A stretch of DNA of 64,000 bases from Micromonospora halotolerans. Lineage in GTDB: Bacteria > Actinomycetota > Actinomycetes > Mycobacteriales > Micromonosporaceae. Location: NCBI RefSeq assembly GCF_032108445.1, contig NZ_CP134876.1, positions 4,216,001 through 4,280,000 of the forward strand, written 5' to 3'. The notes beneath the pieces are model-generated. The model saw nothing but the letters and a program-made list of their open reading frames with translations, ran no database searches and was not told the DNA's origin. Each line of letters starts with the position of its first letter. The stretch's first letter is position 1. Shown one piece after another: positions 32,673 through 41,317 of this stretch. A program made the position numbers and the translations under genes.

Positions 32673-33071
32673 TCAGGCCGCGGCGTGGGTGCGCCGCAGC
32701 AGCTCGGCGACGGTGGTGCCGGCGGTCACCGGGTCGAGCGGGTGGGTCAGGGTGGCGTCGACCTCGGCGTACGCGGCCAGCCAGCGGTCGGCGGCGCGGG
32801 CCAGCACCACGCAGGTCAGCGGGGCGTCGTCCCGGTCGTCCTTGATCTGGCGGGCGATGCCGAGGCCGCCGCCGGGGCTCGCCTCGCCGTCGAGCAGCAG
32901 CAGGTCGATCTCGTAGTCGTCGACCAGCCGGACGCATCCGGCGTAGTCGTCGGCCTCGACGAACTCGATCTCGAGCCCGGGGGCGGGCCGGGTGCCGACG
33001 GCGAGTCGCATCCGGTCACGGACCTTCGGGTCGTCGCTGTAGAGCAGGACGGTGCAAAGACGATCGCTCAT
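32673..33071 (-). CDS. Stand-alone receiver-like protein with degenerate site
   Basis: A 132-residue single CheY-like domain. The acidic pair is present (LLYSDDPKVRD) and Asp61 in DLLLLDGEAS is at the phosphoacceptor position. The later signature residues are changed: the usual Thr/Ser of strand 4 is Ala (CVVLARAADRW), and the conserved Lys-Pro of strand 5 appears as THPLDP with no lysine. It may bind a partner without normal phosphotransfer. There is no output domain. The ATG at 33071 has GAGGTGGGAG upstream, and a -10-like TACGAT lies at 33105-33110. It sits between trpD and ctaG, with no histidine kinase nearby. Confidence 0.75.
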   Translation of the reverse strand: MSDRLCTVLLYSDDPKVRDRMRLAVGTRPAPGLEIEFVEADDYAGCVRLVDDYEIDLLLLDGEASPGGGLGIARQIKDDRDDAPLTCVVLARAADRWLAAYAEVDATLTHPLDPVTAGTTVAELLRRTHAAA

Positions 33072-33204
33072 CGTGACGTGGCTCCCACCTCGTAGCTGCC
33101 CGCCGATCGTAGCGGGCGTCACATCCGGCCTGTCGCCCCGCCCTGGCGACGGCTCCGGGTCGCGGCGCGGCGTCGGACGCGCCGCGTGGGAGCCGCCGTA
33201 GGGG

Positions 33205-34158
33205 TCAGGCGCTCGCTTCCGCGGCGCGCTGGCGGGCCTCCTCGCGGTCCAGCTCGCGGTCCAGCCGGCGGGCCTCGCGCTCGGACTGCTTGATCCACTG
33301 GACGACCAGCACGGCCAGCATGGTGACGCTGACGAACTCGCCGCCGGCCCACAGCACGCCGCCGGCGACCACCTGGTCGTTCCACGGGTCGGACCAGCTC
33401 AGGTGCAGCGACGGGTACCAGTCGCCGCCGAGCAGGGTGGTGCTCTGCATGATGGTGAGCCCGAGCACGGTGTGGAACGGCACGGAGAGCAGCATGAGCA
33501 GCGCCCGCGCCGGGTACGGCCAGCGCCCCGGCAGCGGGTCCAGGCCGAGCAGCGGCCAGAAGAACACGCAACCGGTCATGATGAAGTGCGCGTGCACGAG
33601 TTCGTGCGCCCACTCGTGCCGGAGGGTGATCTCGTAGAGCCCGGTGAAGTAGAGGGCGAACGGGTTCACCACGAAGATGGCGAACGCCACCAGCGGGAAG
33701 CTGTAGACCCGGGCGACCCGGCTGTGCACGATGGCCAGCAGCCGCTTGCGCGGGCGCAGCGGCAGGGTCCGCAGGGCGAGCGTCACCGGGGCGCCGAGCG
33801 CGAGGAAGATCGGCGCGATCATGGACAGCACCATGTGCTGGATCATGTGCACCGACAGCAGGGCGGTGTCGTAGGCGCCGAGCCCGCTGACCGTGACCGC
33901 GGCGATGCCGCCGAGGCCCGGGAAGAGGAAACTGACGGTACGCGTGACCGGCCAGCGGTCGCCGCGCAGCCGCAGCCGGTACACCCCGTAGAGGTAGAGG
34001 CCGGCGGCGAGCACGAGACCGAGGGTGAGCCAGCTGTCCAGCCGGGTCTCGGTCAGGACCCGGGCCACGGTGAACGGCGGCGGGACGGCCTCGCTTCCCG
34101 CGGCGAGTGTCGCCGGGGCCACCGAGGTGGCGGCGAAGATCGGATCGACGTGCAGCAC
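33205..34158 (-). CDS. ctaG: Cytochrome c oxidase assembly protein (CtaG family)
   Basis: A 317-residue membrane protein of the caa3 CtaG type, thought to help insert copper into the oxidase. It has about seven helices. Conserved parts are HMIQHMVLSMIAPIFLALGAP, HELVHAHFIMTGCVFFWPLLGLDPLP and LLMLLSVPFHTVLGLTIM, rich in potential copper-binding His and Met. The tail is a charged helix (EREARRLDRELDREEARQRA). The GTG at 34158 is 7 bases after TACCCT. It is divergent from ctaE, whose product it would serve. Confidence 0.93.
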   Translation of the reverse strand: MLHVDPIFAATSVAPATLAAGSEAVPPPFTVARVLTETRLDSWLTLGLVLAAGLYLYGVYRLRLRGDRWPVTRTVSFLFPGLGGIAAVTVSGLGAYDTALLSVHMIQHMVLSMIAPIFLALGAPVTLALRTLPLRPRKRLLAIVHSRVARVYSFPLVAFAIFVVNPFALYFTGLYEITLRHEWAHELVHAHFIMTGCVFFWPLLGLDPLPGRWPYPARALLMLLSVPFHTVLGLTIMQSTTLLGGDWYPSLHLSWSDPWNDQVVAGGVLWAGGEFVSVTMLAVLVVQWIKQSEREARRLDRELDREEARQRAAEASA

Positions 34159-34165
34159 GCTTTTC

Positions 34166-34171
34166 AGGGTA
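34166..34171 (-). promoter_or_regulatory. -10 box of ctaG
   Basis: TACCCT on the minus strand ends 7 bases before the GTG at 34158, with no Shine-Dalgarno sequence. Confidence 0.45.
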
Positions 34172-34254
34172 GGTCAGGCGAAGCGGACGACCACGATCGG
34201 GCCACGGATGGCACAGGATTGCCACCCCGCTGATCCTCGGTCCCGGTCAAGGGC

Positions 34255-34260
34255 AATAAT
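34255..34260 (+). promoter_or_regulatory. -10 box of ctaE and the qcr genes
   Basis: AATAAT, rare A+T-rich sequence in this window, ends 6 bases before the GTG at 34267. A leaderless start is likely. It probably drives ctaE-qcrCAB. Confidence 0.45.
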
Positions 34261-34266
34261 GACCGC

Positions 34267-34866
34267 GTGACTGCGGCCCCAGCCATTGACAAGAGCCGGA
34301 TCCACTCCCTGACCCGACCCAACATGGTCAGCGTCGGGACGATCGTGTGGCTCTCCAGCGAACTCATGTTCTTCGCGGCGCTGTTCGCGATGTACTTCTC
34401 GATCCGCGCGGCGGCGCCGGAGCAGTGGGAGAAGCACACCGAGATCCTCAACATCCCCTACGCGACCACCTTCACGGTGATCCTGGTGTTGTCCTCGGTG
34501 ACCTGCCAGCTCGGTGTCTTCGCGGCCGAGAAGGGTGACGTCCACGCCCTGCGCCGGTGGTTCACGATCACCTTCGTGATGGGTCTGATCTTCGTGCTCG
34601 GCCAGGCGAACGAGTACCGCAACCTGGTGCACGAGGGCGTCAAGATCAACGAAGACGGTTACGGGTCGATGTTCTACCTGACGACCGGCTTCCACGGCCT
34701 GCACGTGACCGGCGGTCTCGTCGCGTTCATCATCTTCATGATCCGCACCACCATGGGCCGGTTCACCCCGGCGCAGGCGACCTCGGCGATCGTCGTGTCC
34801 TACTACTGGCACTTCGTCGACGTCGTGTGGATCGGGCTCTACGCCATGATCTACTGGCTTCAGTGA
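34267..34866 (+). CDS. ctaE: Cytochrome c oxidase subunit III
   Basis: A 199-residue, five-helix subunit III of the aa3 oxidase. Typical parts are [63 protein letters not shown] and the closing [21 protein letters not shown]. It supports proton uptake and stability of subunit I. First gene of a run with qcrC, qcrA and qcrB (72-base gap to qcrC), giving the bc1-aa3 supercomplex a joint transcript. Confidence 0.97.
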   Translation: MTAAPAIDKSRIHSLTRPNMVSVGTIVWLSSELMFFAALFAMYFSIRAAAPEQWEKHTEILNIPYATTFTVILVLSSVTCQLGVFAAEKGDVHALRRWFTITFVMGLIFVLGQANEYRNLVHEGVKINEDGYGSMFYLTTGFHGLHVTGGLVAFIIFMIRTTMGRFTPAQATSAIVVSYYWHFVDVVWIGLYAMIYWLQ

Positions 34867-34938
34867 TCTTGGCGCGTCACGTATCGCGCCGCTGCTCCGT
34901 CCCCTGAGACAAGGTCCAACCGGTTAAGGACACAGGTC

Positions 34939-35775
34939 ATGACTTCTGACAACGACCGCCGACGCGGTCTGCTCGCGCGCCTGCGCGGGCGGCCCGTAGC
35001 GCGCAGCAGGGGCCGCCGCCGGCTGGGTGCCGCGGTCCGGCTGGCCGCCGCGCTGATGCTGGCCGGCGGCGCCTACACCGTCTTCGCCCCCGGTGCACAG
35101 GCGCAGGACAACCCGCCCCTGAGCGCCGCCGCCAACGAGGGCAAGGCGCTGTTCGACGTGAGCTGTGTGACCTGTCACGGTCGCAACGCCCAGGGCGTCG
35201 AGGGACGCGGTCCGAGCCTGATCGGCGTCGGGTCGGCCTCGGTCGAGTTCCAGGTCAGCAGCGGTCGCATGCCGATGGCCCGGCAGGAAGCGCAGGCCAT
35301 GCGCAAGCCGCCGGCGTTCACCGACGAGCAGGTGCGCCAGCTCGGCCAGTACATCCAGGAGCTCGGCGGCGGCCCGCAGGTGCCGCAGGGCAACAACCTG
35401 CACCAGAACGCCGACATGGCCGCCGGTGGCGAGCTGTTCCGGATCAACTGCTCGCAGTGCCACGCGTTCGGTGGCGGCGGCGGCGCCCTGTCCTCGGGCA
35501 AGTACGCGCCGAGCCTGCGCCCGGCCAGCGACCGGCAGATCTACGCCGCCATGCTGAGCGGCCCGCAGAACATGCCGGTGTTCGGCGACAACCAGATCAC
35601 TCCGGAGCAGAAGGCGGACATCATCGCCTACATCCAGGAGACCCTGAAGCACGACCAGGACCAGGGCGGCTTCAACCTGGGCCGCTACGGCCCGTCGACC
35701 GAGGGTCTCGCGATCTTCCTGGTCGGCATCGTCGCGCTGGTCTTCGCGAGCCTGTGGATTGCGGGCAAGTCGTGA
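34939..35775 (+). CDS. qcrC: Cytochrome bc1 complex diheme cytochrome c subunit
   Basis: The 278-residue actinobacterial cytochrome cc that carries electrons from the Rieske centre straight to CuA, replacing a soluble cytochrome c. Two heme motifs are present, CVTCH at residues 76-80 and CSQCH at 171-175, with methionine ligand candidates in SGRMPMA and NMPVFGDNQI. There is an N-terminal signal or anchor (LAAALMLAGGAYTVF) and a C-terminal membrane helix (AIFLVGIVALVFASLWIAG). The ATG at 34939 is preceded by AAGGA. Confidence 0.97.
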   Translation: MTSDNDRRRGLLARLRGRPVARSRGRRRLGAAVRLAAALMLAGGAYTVFAPGAQAQDNPPLSAAANEGKALFDVSCVTCHGRNAQGVEGRGPSLIGVGSASVEFQVSSGRMPMARQEAQAMRKPPAFTDEQVRQLGQYIQELGGGPQVPQGNNLHQNADMAAGGELFRINCSQCHAFGGGGGALSSGKYAPSLRPASDRQIYAAMLSGPQNMPVFGDNQITPEQKADIIAYIQETLKHDQDQGGFNLGRYGPSTEGLAIFLVGIVALVFASLWIAGKS

Positions 35776-35842
35776 CCGAGCGGATCATTGGTTTCAGTGC
35801 TGTGACGCCGACCCCCGGCGTTACCCGTAGCGAGGTGACGGC

Positions 35843-36931
35843 ATGAGCACCCACACCGAGCACCCGGCCCAGCGGGGCCCGGAGCCGCTCGACGTGAACG
35901 ACCCCCGGATCTCCCGGTTCGAGATCGTCCAGGAGGGCGCCCGGCGGGACGACATCGAGATCGTCCACTACGAGCCGCAGGTGGTCGCGGGCAGCAAGGC
36001 GGAGCGTCGGCTGACCCGCACGGTCGCCTCGATGTTCCTGCTGACCGGTGCCGCGGCGACCGCCTTCCTGATCATCTACATCTGGTGGCCGTGGAAGTGG
36101 GAGGCCGGCCGCGGTGGTGACAAGTACTACACCCCGCTGCTCGGCGTGACCCTGGGCATCGCCCTGCTCGGCATCGGCTTCGGCATCCTCACCTGGGGCA
36201 AGAAGCTGCTGCCGAAGGAGGTCTCGATCCAGGACCGGCACGACCAGCCCGGTTCCCCGGAGGATCGCAAGATCACCGGCGAGACCATGGTGTACATGGC
36301 CGACGAGCTCGGCGTGAAGCGCCGGCCGCTGCTCGGCGTCTCGCTGCTCGCCGGCCTGGTGCCGGTCGGCGCGGTCGTCGCGGCGCCGCTGGTCGGTGGC
36401 CTGATCTCGAACCCGCACAAGAACAACCAGATGTTCACCACCGGCTTCAAGCCGGCCTCGGACGGCAAGCGGATCCGGCTGATCCGCGAGGACGGCCGGC
36501 CGATCCGCCCGGCGGACGTCAGCGTCGGCGGCCAGCTCACCGTGTTCCCGGGTATCGAGGGCGGCGTCAGCAACAAGCACGCCGACTCGCCGACCCTGCT
36601 GATCCACCTGCGCGAGGACGACGCGCAGAAGTCGCGCGCCGCCAACGAGCGCAAGGGCCACGGCGACTACATGTGGGGCAACTACGTCGCGTTCTCCAAG
36701 ATCTGCACGCACGCCGGTTGCCCGGCTAGCCTTTACGAGCAGCAGACCAACCGGCTGCTCTGCCCCTGCCACCAGTCGCAGTTCCTCATCACCGACAACG
36801 CCATGCCGGTCTTCGGCCCGGCGAACCGGCCGCTGCCCCAGCTGCCGATCGAGGTGGACGAGGAGGGCTTCTTCGTGGCGAGGTCCGACTACACCGAAAC
36901 CATCGGTCCCGACTTCTGGGAGCGGCCATGA
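35843..36931 (+). CDS. qcrA: Cytochrome bc1 complex Rieske iron-sulfur subunit
   Basis: A 362-residue Rieske protein of the long actinobacterial form, with three membrane helices (for example [20 protein letters not shown] and [18 protein letters not shown]) before the outer domain. The 2Fe-2S ligands are in CTHAGCP (from Cys288) and CPCHQSQF (from Cys307). The N-terminal 60 residues are polar. The stop overlaps the qcrB start by four bases (ATGA), so QcrA and QcrB are translationally coupled. Confidence 0.97.
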   Translation: MSTHTEHPAQRGPEPLDVNDPRISRFEIVQEGARRDDIEIVHYEPQVVAGSKAERRLTRTVASMFLLTGAAATAFLIIYIWWPWKWEAGRGGDKYYTPLLGVTLGIALLGIGFGILTWGKKLLPKEVSIQDRHDQPGSPEDRKITGETMVYMADELGVKRRPLLGVSLLAGLVPVGAVVAAPLVGGLISNPHKNNQMFTTGFKPASDGKRIRLIREDGRPIRPADVSVGGQLTVFPGIEGGVSNKHADSPTLLIHLREDDAQKSRAANERKGHGDYMWGNYVAFSKICTHAGCPASLYEQQTNRLLCPCHQSQFLITDNAMPVFGPANRPLPQLPIEVDEEGFFVARSDYTETIGPDFWERP

Positions 36932-38559
36932 AGCGCCGAAAGTTCGATGCGGCCGCGCTGCCGGCCAAGACCGCCGGGGCGGTGGACGACCGCTTCCAGG
37001 TGGCCACCCCGCTGCGCAAACTGCTGAACAAGGTCTTCCCCGACCACTGGTCCTTCCTGCTGGGCGAGATCGCGCTGTTCTCGTTCATCGTCCTGCTGCT
37101 GACCGGTGTGTTCCTGACCTTCTTCTACGAGCCGGCGATGACCGAGGTGGTCTACGACGGCAGCTACGCCCCGCTGCGGGGCACCCCGATGTCGACCGCG
37201 TACGCCTCCAGCCTGGACCTGTCGTTCGACGTCCGGGGCGGTCTGATCATGCGGCAGATGCACCACTGGGCGGCTCTGCTGTTCATGGCCGCGATCGTGG
37301 TGCACATGCTGCGGGTCTTCTTCACCGGCGCGTTCCGCAAGCCGCGTGAGACCAACTGGATCATCGGCTCGCTGCTGTTCTGGGTCGGCTTCCTGGCCGG
37401 CTTCACCGGCTACTCGCTGCCGGACGACGGCCTGTCCGGCACCGGTCTGCGGATCGCCTCCGGGATCATCCTGTCGATCCCGGTGATCGGCTCCTGGGTC
37501 AGCTCGTCGATCTTCGGTGGCGAGTTCCCGGGCACCATCATCATCAGCCGGTTCTTCATCGCTCACGTGCTGCTCATCCCGGCGCTGCTGGTGGCGCTGA
37601 TCAGCGTCCACCTGGGCCTGGTCTTCAAACAGAAGCACACCCAGTGGCCCGGGCCCGGCCGGACCAACGAGAACGTGGTCGGCGAGCGCATGTTCCCGCG
37701 TTACGCGCTCAAGCAGGGCGGCTTCTTCATGGTCGTCTTCGGTGTGATCGCGCTGATGGGTGGCCTGTTCCAGATCAACCCGATCTGGTACTTCGGCCCG
37801 TACGAGGCGTGGGTGGTGTCGGCTGCCAGCCAGCCCGACTGGTACGTCATGTTCCTCGACGGCTCGACCCGCCTCATGCCGGCGTGGGAGATCAGCATCC
37901 CGATCGGCGACGGGTACGTCATCCCGCCGCTGTTCTGGCCGACGGTCGTGCTCCCCGGCATCCTGGTGGGCCTGTCGACGATGTACCCGTTCCTGGAGGC
38001 GCGCCGCCTCAAGGACTACAAGCACCACAACCTGCTCCAGCGGCCCCGGGACGTGCCGGCCCGGACCGCGGTGGGCGCCATGGCGGTCTCCTTCTACATC
38101 GTGCTGACCCTCTCCGGCGGCAACGACGTCATTGCCGACAAGTTCCACATCAGCTTGAACGCGATGACCTGGGCCGGCCGGATCGGTCTGCTGGTCGTCC
38201 CGCCGCTGGCGTACTACATCACCTACCGGCTCTGCCTGGGTCTCCAGCAGCACGACCGGGAGGTGCTGGCCCACGGCGTGGAGACCGGCATCATCAGGCG
38301 GCTGCCCGACGGCCGGTTCGTCGAGGTCCACCAGCCGCTCACCCCGGTCGACGGGCACGACGGGCACGGCCCGGCTCTGGACTACGCCGGTTGGGTGGTC
38401 CCGAAGAAGATGAACCGGCTGGGGGCGCTCGGCCCGGCGATCCGGGGCTTCTTCTACCCGATCGAGAAGCCGGCCGAGGCGCCGGTCTCGCCGGGGCACC
38501 CGCCGGTCCAGCGACGACCGGAGCGGGAGGAGATCAGCAGCGGCGGGAGCCGTCGCTGA
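36928..38559 (+). CDS. qcrB: Cytochrome bc1 complex cytochrome b subunit
   Basis: A 543-residue menaquinol-oxidising cytochrome b. The four heme ligands are visible as His112/His126 and His213/His228; the 14 and 15 spacings are the pattern of actinobacterial and b6-type proteins. It has about eight core helices and the quinol-site region [18 protein letters not shown]. About 120 C-terminal residues beyond the core are polar, as usual in this group, ending in a Pro/Arg-rich tail. QcrB is the target of inhibitors such as telacebec in mycobacteria (known for the family). Confidence 0.97.
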   Translation: MKRRKFDAAALPAKTAGAVDDRFQVATPLRKLLNKVFPDHWSFLLGEIALFSFIVLLLTGVFLTFFYEPAMTEVVYDGSYAPLRGTPMSTAYASSLDLSFDVRGGLIMRQMHHWAALLFMAAIVVHMLRVFFTGAFRKPRETNWIIGSLLFWVGFLAGFTGYSLPDDGLSGTGLRIASGIILSIPVIGSWVSSSIFGGEFPGTIIISRFFIAHVLLIPALLVALISVHLGLVFKQKHTQWPGPGRTNENVVGERMFPRYALKQGGFFMVVFGVIALMGGLFQINPIWYFGPYEAWVVSAASQPDWYVMFLDGSTRLMPAWEISIPIGDGYVIPPLFWPTVVLPGILVGLSTMYPFLEARRLKDYKHHNLLQRPRDVPARTAVGAMAVSFYIVLTLSGGNDVIADKFHISLNAMTWAGRIGLLVVPPLAYYITYRLCLGLQQHDREVLAHGVETGIIRRLPDGRFVEVHQPLTPVDGHDGHGPALDYAGWVVPKKMNRLGALGPAIRGFFYPIEKPAEAPVSPGHPPVQRRPEREEISSGGSRR

Positions 38560-38578
38560 CCCACTCCGCTACGACTGA

Positions 38579-38614
38579 CCGTGGCGCCCACCGGATCACC
38601 GGCGGGCGCCACGG
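38579..38614 (+). terminator. Terminator after ctaE-qcrCAB
   Basis: CCGTGGCGCCC pairs with GGGCGCCACGG around a 14-base loop that has its own CCGG/CCGG match, followed by CCGTTT. Confidence 0.75.
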
Positions 38615-38768
38615 CCGTTTGTGGCTCCGCCGTCCCGTTCCCGCCGCGAGACGCCGGTCGGCCCCGCTCCGGTCTCCCGCCACCCCCCGACACGGACGGG
38701 TGGAATCGCAGGAATAACCCCGGTCAGCCGGGTATCCGTGCGGTCCAACGTCTCAAGGGGGGGAAAGC

Positions 38769-39443
38769 ATGTTGGGAATCAAACGCCTGGGCCTGCTGGC
38801 GGCGCTGGTGCTCGTGGGACTGGCACCGGCAGCCGCGGCCCAGGCCGCGGCGCAGCCGTCTGCGCAGGACACGCAGTACCTGCAGGCGGTGCACCAGGTG
38901 AACCTGTTCGAGATCACCGCGGGTAACCTGGCGCAGCAGAAGGGCCAGAACCAGCAGGTCAAGGACCTGGGCAAGATGTTCGTGACGGACCACACCCAGC
39001 TGGACCAGACGGTGCAGTCCACCGCTCAGCAGCTCAACGTCCAGCTGCCGGCCGACCCGACCGCGGACCAGCAGAAGGTCCTCGACCGGCTGAACAACCT
39101 CAGCGGCGCCGAGTTCGACAAGGCGTGGGTGACCGCTCAGTTGGCCGGCCACGTCCAGGCCATCCAGGCCACCCAGACCGAGATCTCGCAGGGCTCCGAG
39201 CAGTCGGTGATCCAGCTCGCCCAGGACGCCCTGCCGATCCTCCAGGCGCACTACGACGAACTGGTGGCCCTCGCCCAGACCCTGGGCGTCCCGGTCCCGC
39301 AGACCAGCGCCAGCGGCACGCCCAGCCCGGGCGGCACCACGTCGACGGCTCCGGGCGGAACCGAGTCGCCGGCTCCGGGCGGCACCGGCACCGAGGAGCC
39401 CGCTCCGGGCACCACGGAGACCCCGGCGCCCAGCCAGAGCTGA
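38769..39443 (+). CDS. Exported DUF4142 domain-containing protein
   Basis: A 224-residue secreted helical-bundle protein. A cleavable signal (LGLLAALVLVGLAPAAAAQA) is followed by the DUF4142 domain, residues 30-175, with the repeated four-helix ferritin-like pattern (FEITAGNLAQQKGQNQQVKDLG and FVTDHTQLDQTVQ). The last 45 residues are a Pro/Gly/Thr tail (SPGGTTSTAPGG and similar). The family is often found at the cell surface with no firm activity. GGGGGGAAAG precedes the ATG at 38769. Confidence 0.88.
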   Translation: MLGIKRLGLLAALVLVGLAPAAAAQAAAQPSAQDTQYLQAVHQVNLFEITAGNLAQQKGQNQQVKDLGKMFVTDHTQLDQTVQSTAQQLNVQLPADPTADQQKVLDRLNNLSGAEFDKAWVTAQLAGHVQAIQATQTEISQGSEQSVIQLAQDALPILQAHYDELVALAQTLGVPVPQTSASGTPSPGGTTSTAPGGTESPAPGGTGTEEPAPGTTETPAPSQS

Positions 39444-39457
39444 CGCGTACGACCGAT

Positions 39458-39495
39458 GGTGGCCGGTCCGCCCCTGCGGGGGTGGGCCGGCCACC
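39458..39495. terminator. 17-bp hairpin between convergent genes
   Basis: GGTGGCCGGTCCGCCCC pairs with the following GGGGGTGGGCCGGCCACC (two G-U pairs) around a 3-base loop. It lies between the DUF4142 gene (+) and the Lrp-domain gene (-) and can serve both. Confidence 0.75.
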
Positions 39496-39505
39496 GGCGT
39501 GCGGG

Positions 39506-39793
39506 TCAGTCGGCGTTGGCCAGCCCGATCGCGAACGCCTCCTCCAGGTCGTGCTGGGAGTAGGCGCGGAACGCGATGTGGGACTCGGTGTTGAGCACGC
39601 CGGGCACCTTGGAGATGCGGCCGGCGATGACCTGGGCGATCTGCTCGAACTCGCGGACCCGGACCATGGCGATCAGGTCGACGTGCCCGGCCACCGAGTA
39701 GACCTCGCTGACGCCGGGCAGGTTGGCCAGCGTCTCGGCCACCTCGGGAATGGAGTCGGTGGCGCAGTCGATCAGCACGATCGCGGTGATCAC
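39506..39793 (-). CDS. Lrp/AsnC ligand-binding (RAM) domain protein
   Basis: A 95-residue stand-alone RAM domain without the helix-turn-helix of Lrp regulators. The beta-alpha-beta pattern is intact: TAIVLIDCATDSIPEVAETLANLPGVSEVYSVAGHVDLIAMVRV, then VIAGRISKVPGVLNTESHIAF. Such short forms bind amino acids or modulate full-length Lrp proteins. The GTG at 39793 has GGAGAAA upstream. M. tuberculosis has similar small proteins. Regulation target unknown. Confidence 0.88.
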   Translation of the reverse strand: MITAIVLIDCATDSIPEVAETLANLPGVSEVYSVAGHVDLIAMVRVREFEQIAQVIAGRISKVPGVLNTESHIAFRAYSQHDLEEAFAIGLANAD

Positions 39794-39845
39794 GGGACAT
39801 TTCTCCGTTCGTCGACGTCGACGCCCATGCTAAGGGCTGGGCGGG

Positions 39846-40733
39846 TCACCGGGCCGCCGGGACGGTCAGGTCGGCGCCCGCCCGGATCACCCCGCTGAGG
39901 CGTTCCCCCGCGGCGACCGTCGCGCCCGGCCAGACGACCGAGCGGTCCACCGCGCCGCGCACCACGGCGCCCGCGCCGACCACCGAGCGGGTCACCCGCC
40001 CGTCGACCGTGGCGGACGGGTCGACAAGGCCGCCCGGGCCGGCCGCGTGCAGGTTGGCCGCCAGGTAGTCGGCCGGGGTGCCGGTGTCGTAGAAGGTGCC
40101 CCGGTAGGGGACCACGGTGAGCGCGCCGGCCGCCTCGGCCGGCCGCCAGACCGCCCGGACCAGGTCGTCGAAGGTCGGCGGCAGCTCCCGGACCAGCCGC
40201 CACGGCAGCAGCGAGAACCCCACGAACCGGTGGCCGGCGAAGGTGCCGGGGGCCGCCGGGTCGTCGGCCGGCTGGCCGAGCAGGCGTACGCTCCGCCCGT
40301 CCCACCCGTCCAGCAGCGCCGCCAGGTCCGGTCCCGGCGGGGCGTCCGGGTCGGCCAGGTACGCGTCGGCGTTGCCGACCAGCACGCCCCGCCCGGCGAT
40401 CCAGTCCCGCAGGTTGCCCACCCCGCCGGCGGTGCCGAGCGGGTCGCCCGGCTCGACCGACAGGTGCGCCCGCGCGCCCACGTGCGCCACCACCTGCCCG
40501 CCCAGGTAGCAGGCGTTCACCGCGACCCGGTCCGGCCCGGTGCGGCCCAGCCCGGCCAGCCGGTCCAGCGCCCGGTCGAGCAGCGGCACGTTGCCGACCG
40601 GGCAGAGCGCCTTGGGCAGGTGCGCGGTGAGCGGGCGCAGCCGGGTGCCCTCGCCGGCGGCGAGCACGACCGCGCAGACGTCGACGGCGGCCCGCCATCC
40701 CGGGCCGGCCGCGGGCGCGCCGGGGCCGGTCAC
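39846..40733 (-). CDS. Sugar-phosphate nucleotidyltransferase family protein
   Basis: A 295-residue GT-A nucleotidyltransferase. The signature AVVLAAGEGTRLRPLTAHLPKALCPVG gives the NTP-binding glycine loop and lysine. Substrate-side parts include EPGDPLGTAGGVGNL and VGNADAYLAD. The C-terminal 60 residues hold short left-handed-helix-like repeats (SVVGAGAVVRGAVDRSVVWPGATVAAG). Mannose-1-phosphate guanylyltransferase-like is the closest idea, but the substrate is not settled. Its GTG overlaps the stop of the NUDIX gene (GTGA). Confidence 0.85.
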   Translation of the reverse strand: MTGPGAPAAGPGWRAAVDVCAVVLAAGEGTRLRPLTAHLPKALCPVGNVPLLDRALDRLAGLGRTGPDRVAVNACYLGGQVVAHVGARAHLSVEPGDPLGTAGGVGNLRDWIAGRGVLVGNADAYLADPDAPPGPDLAALLDGWDGRSVRLLGQPADDPAAPGTFAGHRFVGFSLLPWRLVRELPPTFDDLVRAVWRPAEAAGALTVVPYRGTFYDTGTPADYLAANLHAAGPGGLVDPSATVDGRVTRSVVGAGAVVRGAVDRSVVWPGATVAAGERLSGVIRAGADLTVPAAR

Positions 40734-41269
40734 GCGGCGGGGGGTGCCGCCGGCGGGACCTCGTCCGCGCGCGGGCCGATCCCGTAGTACCGGAGCAGGT
40801 TGGCGGTGGCCCGGCTCAGCCGGGGCAGCTCGTCCAGCGGGTGCCAGGCGGCCTCGAAGACCTCGGCGCCGTCCACCGCCAGCTCGGTGCTGGAGGCCGG
40901 CACCTCCGTCTCGAAGACCACGTCCACCCAGCCCTTGGCGTGCACCACGGCGTTCGGCACGGCCGGGCGCAGCCGCTCGGGGGCCAGCTTGATGCCGGAC
41001 TCCTCGTGCAACTCGCGGGCCGCGCCGACCACCGGCGCCTCGCCGCGCTGCAGCAGCCCGGCCGGGAGGGTCCAGCTGTGGCCGGGCGGCTGGCGCAGCA
41101 GCAGGATGCGCCCCGCCCCGCCGGCCTCGGAGTCCCGGACCAGGGTGACCGCGCCGACGATGTACTTCGGCACGGCGAGCCGGACCAGCCGCCGCCGCAG
41201 CGGGACGGGGAGCCGGTAGAAGATCTGGTAGCCGAGGGCCCGTCCGGTGGCACGCGCGCGGGGGATCAT
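40730..41269 (-). CDS. NUDIX hydrolase
   Basis: A 179-residue nucleoside diphosphate-X hydrolase. The Nudix box is perfect (G, five residues, E, seven residues, RELHEESGI), in the stretch starting GLLQRGEAPVVGAA. The N-terminal 45 residues (RALGYQIFYRLPVPLRRRLVRLAVPKY) are basic and hydrophobic and resemble those of actinobacterial members near sugar nucleotidyltransferases. The coupled downstream gene suggests both handle the same nucleotide-sugar pool. The ATG at 41269 is 7 bases after TAGCCT. Confidence 0.9.
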   Translation of the reverse strand: MIPRARATGRALGYQIFYRLPVPLRRRLVRLAVPKYIVGAVTLVRDSEAGGAGRILLLRQPPGHSWTLPAGLLQRGEAPVVGAARELHEESGIKLAPERLRPAVPNAVVHAKGWVDVVFETEVPASSTELAVDGAEVFEAAWHPLDELPRLSRATANLLRYYGIGPRADEVPPAAPPAA

Positions 41270-41276
41270 GCCTGTA

Positions 41277-41282
41277 AGGCTA
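41277..41282 (-). promoter_or_regulatory. -10 box of the NUDIX-nucleotidyltransferase pair
   Basis: TAGCCT on the minus strand ends 7 bases before the ATG at 41269, with no ribosome-binding site. Confidence 0.45.
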
Positions 41283-41317
41283 GTGGCCGGTCGGCGCCGG
41301 CGGATGAGCGGAGCTCG

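Noticed and set aside
30714..33095. 793-codon plus-strand frame across the zinc-ribbon, trpD and receiver genes
   Set aside because: No recognisable domain; the three minus-strand genes beneath it have clear family motifs.
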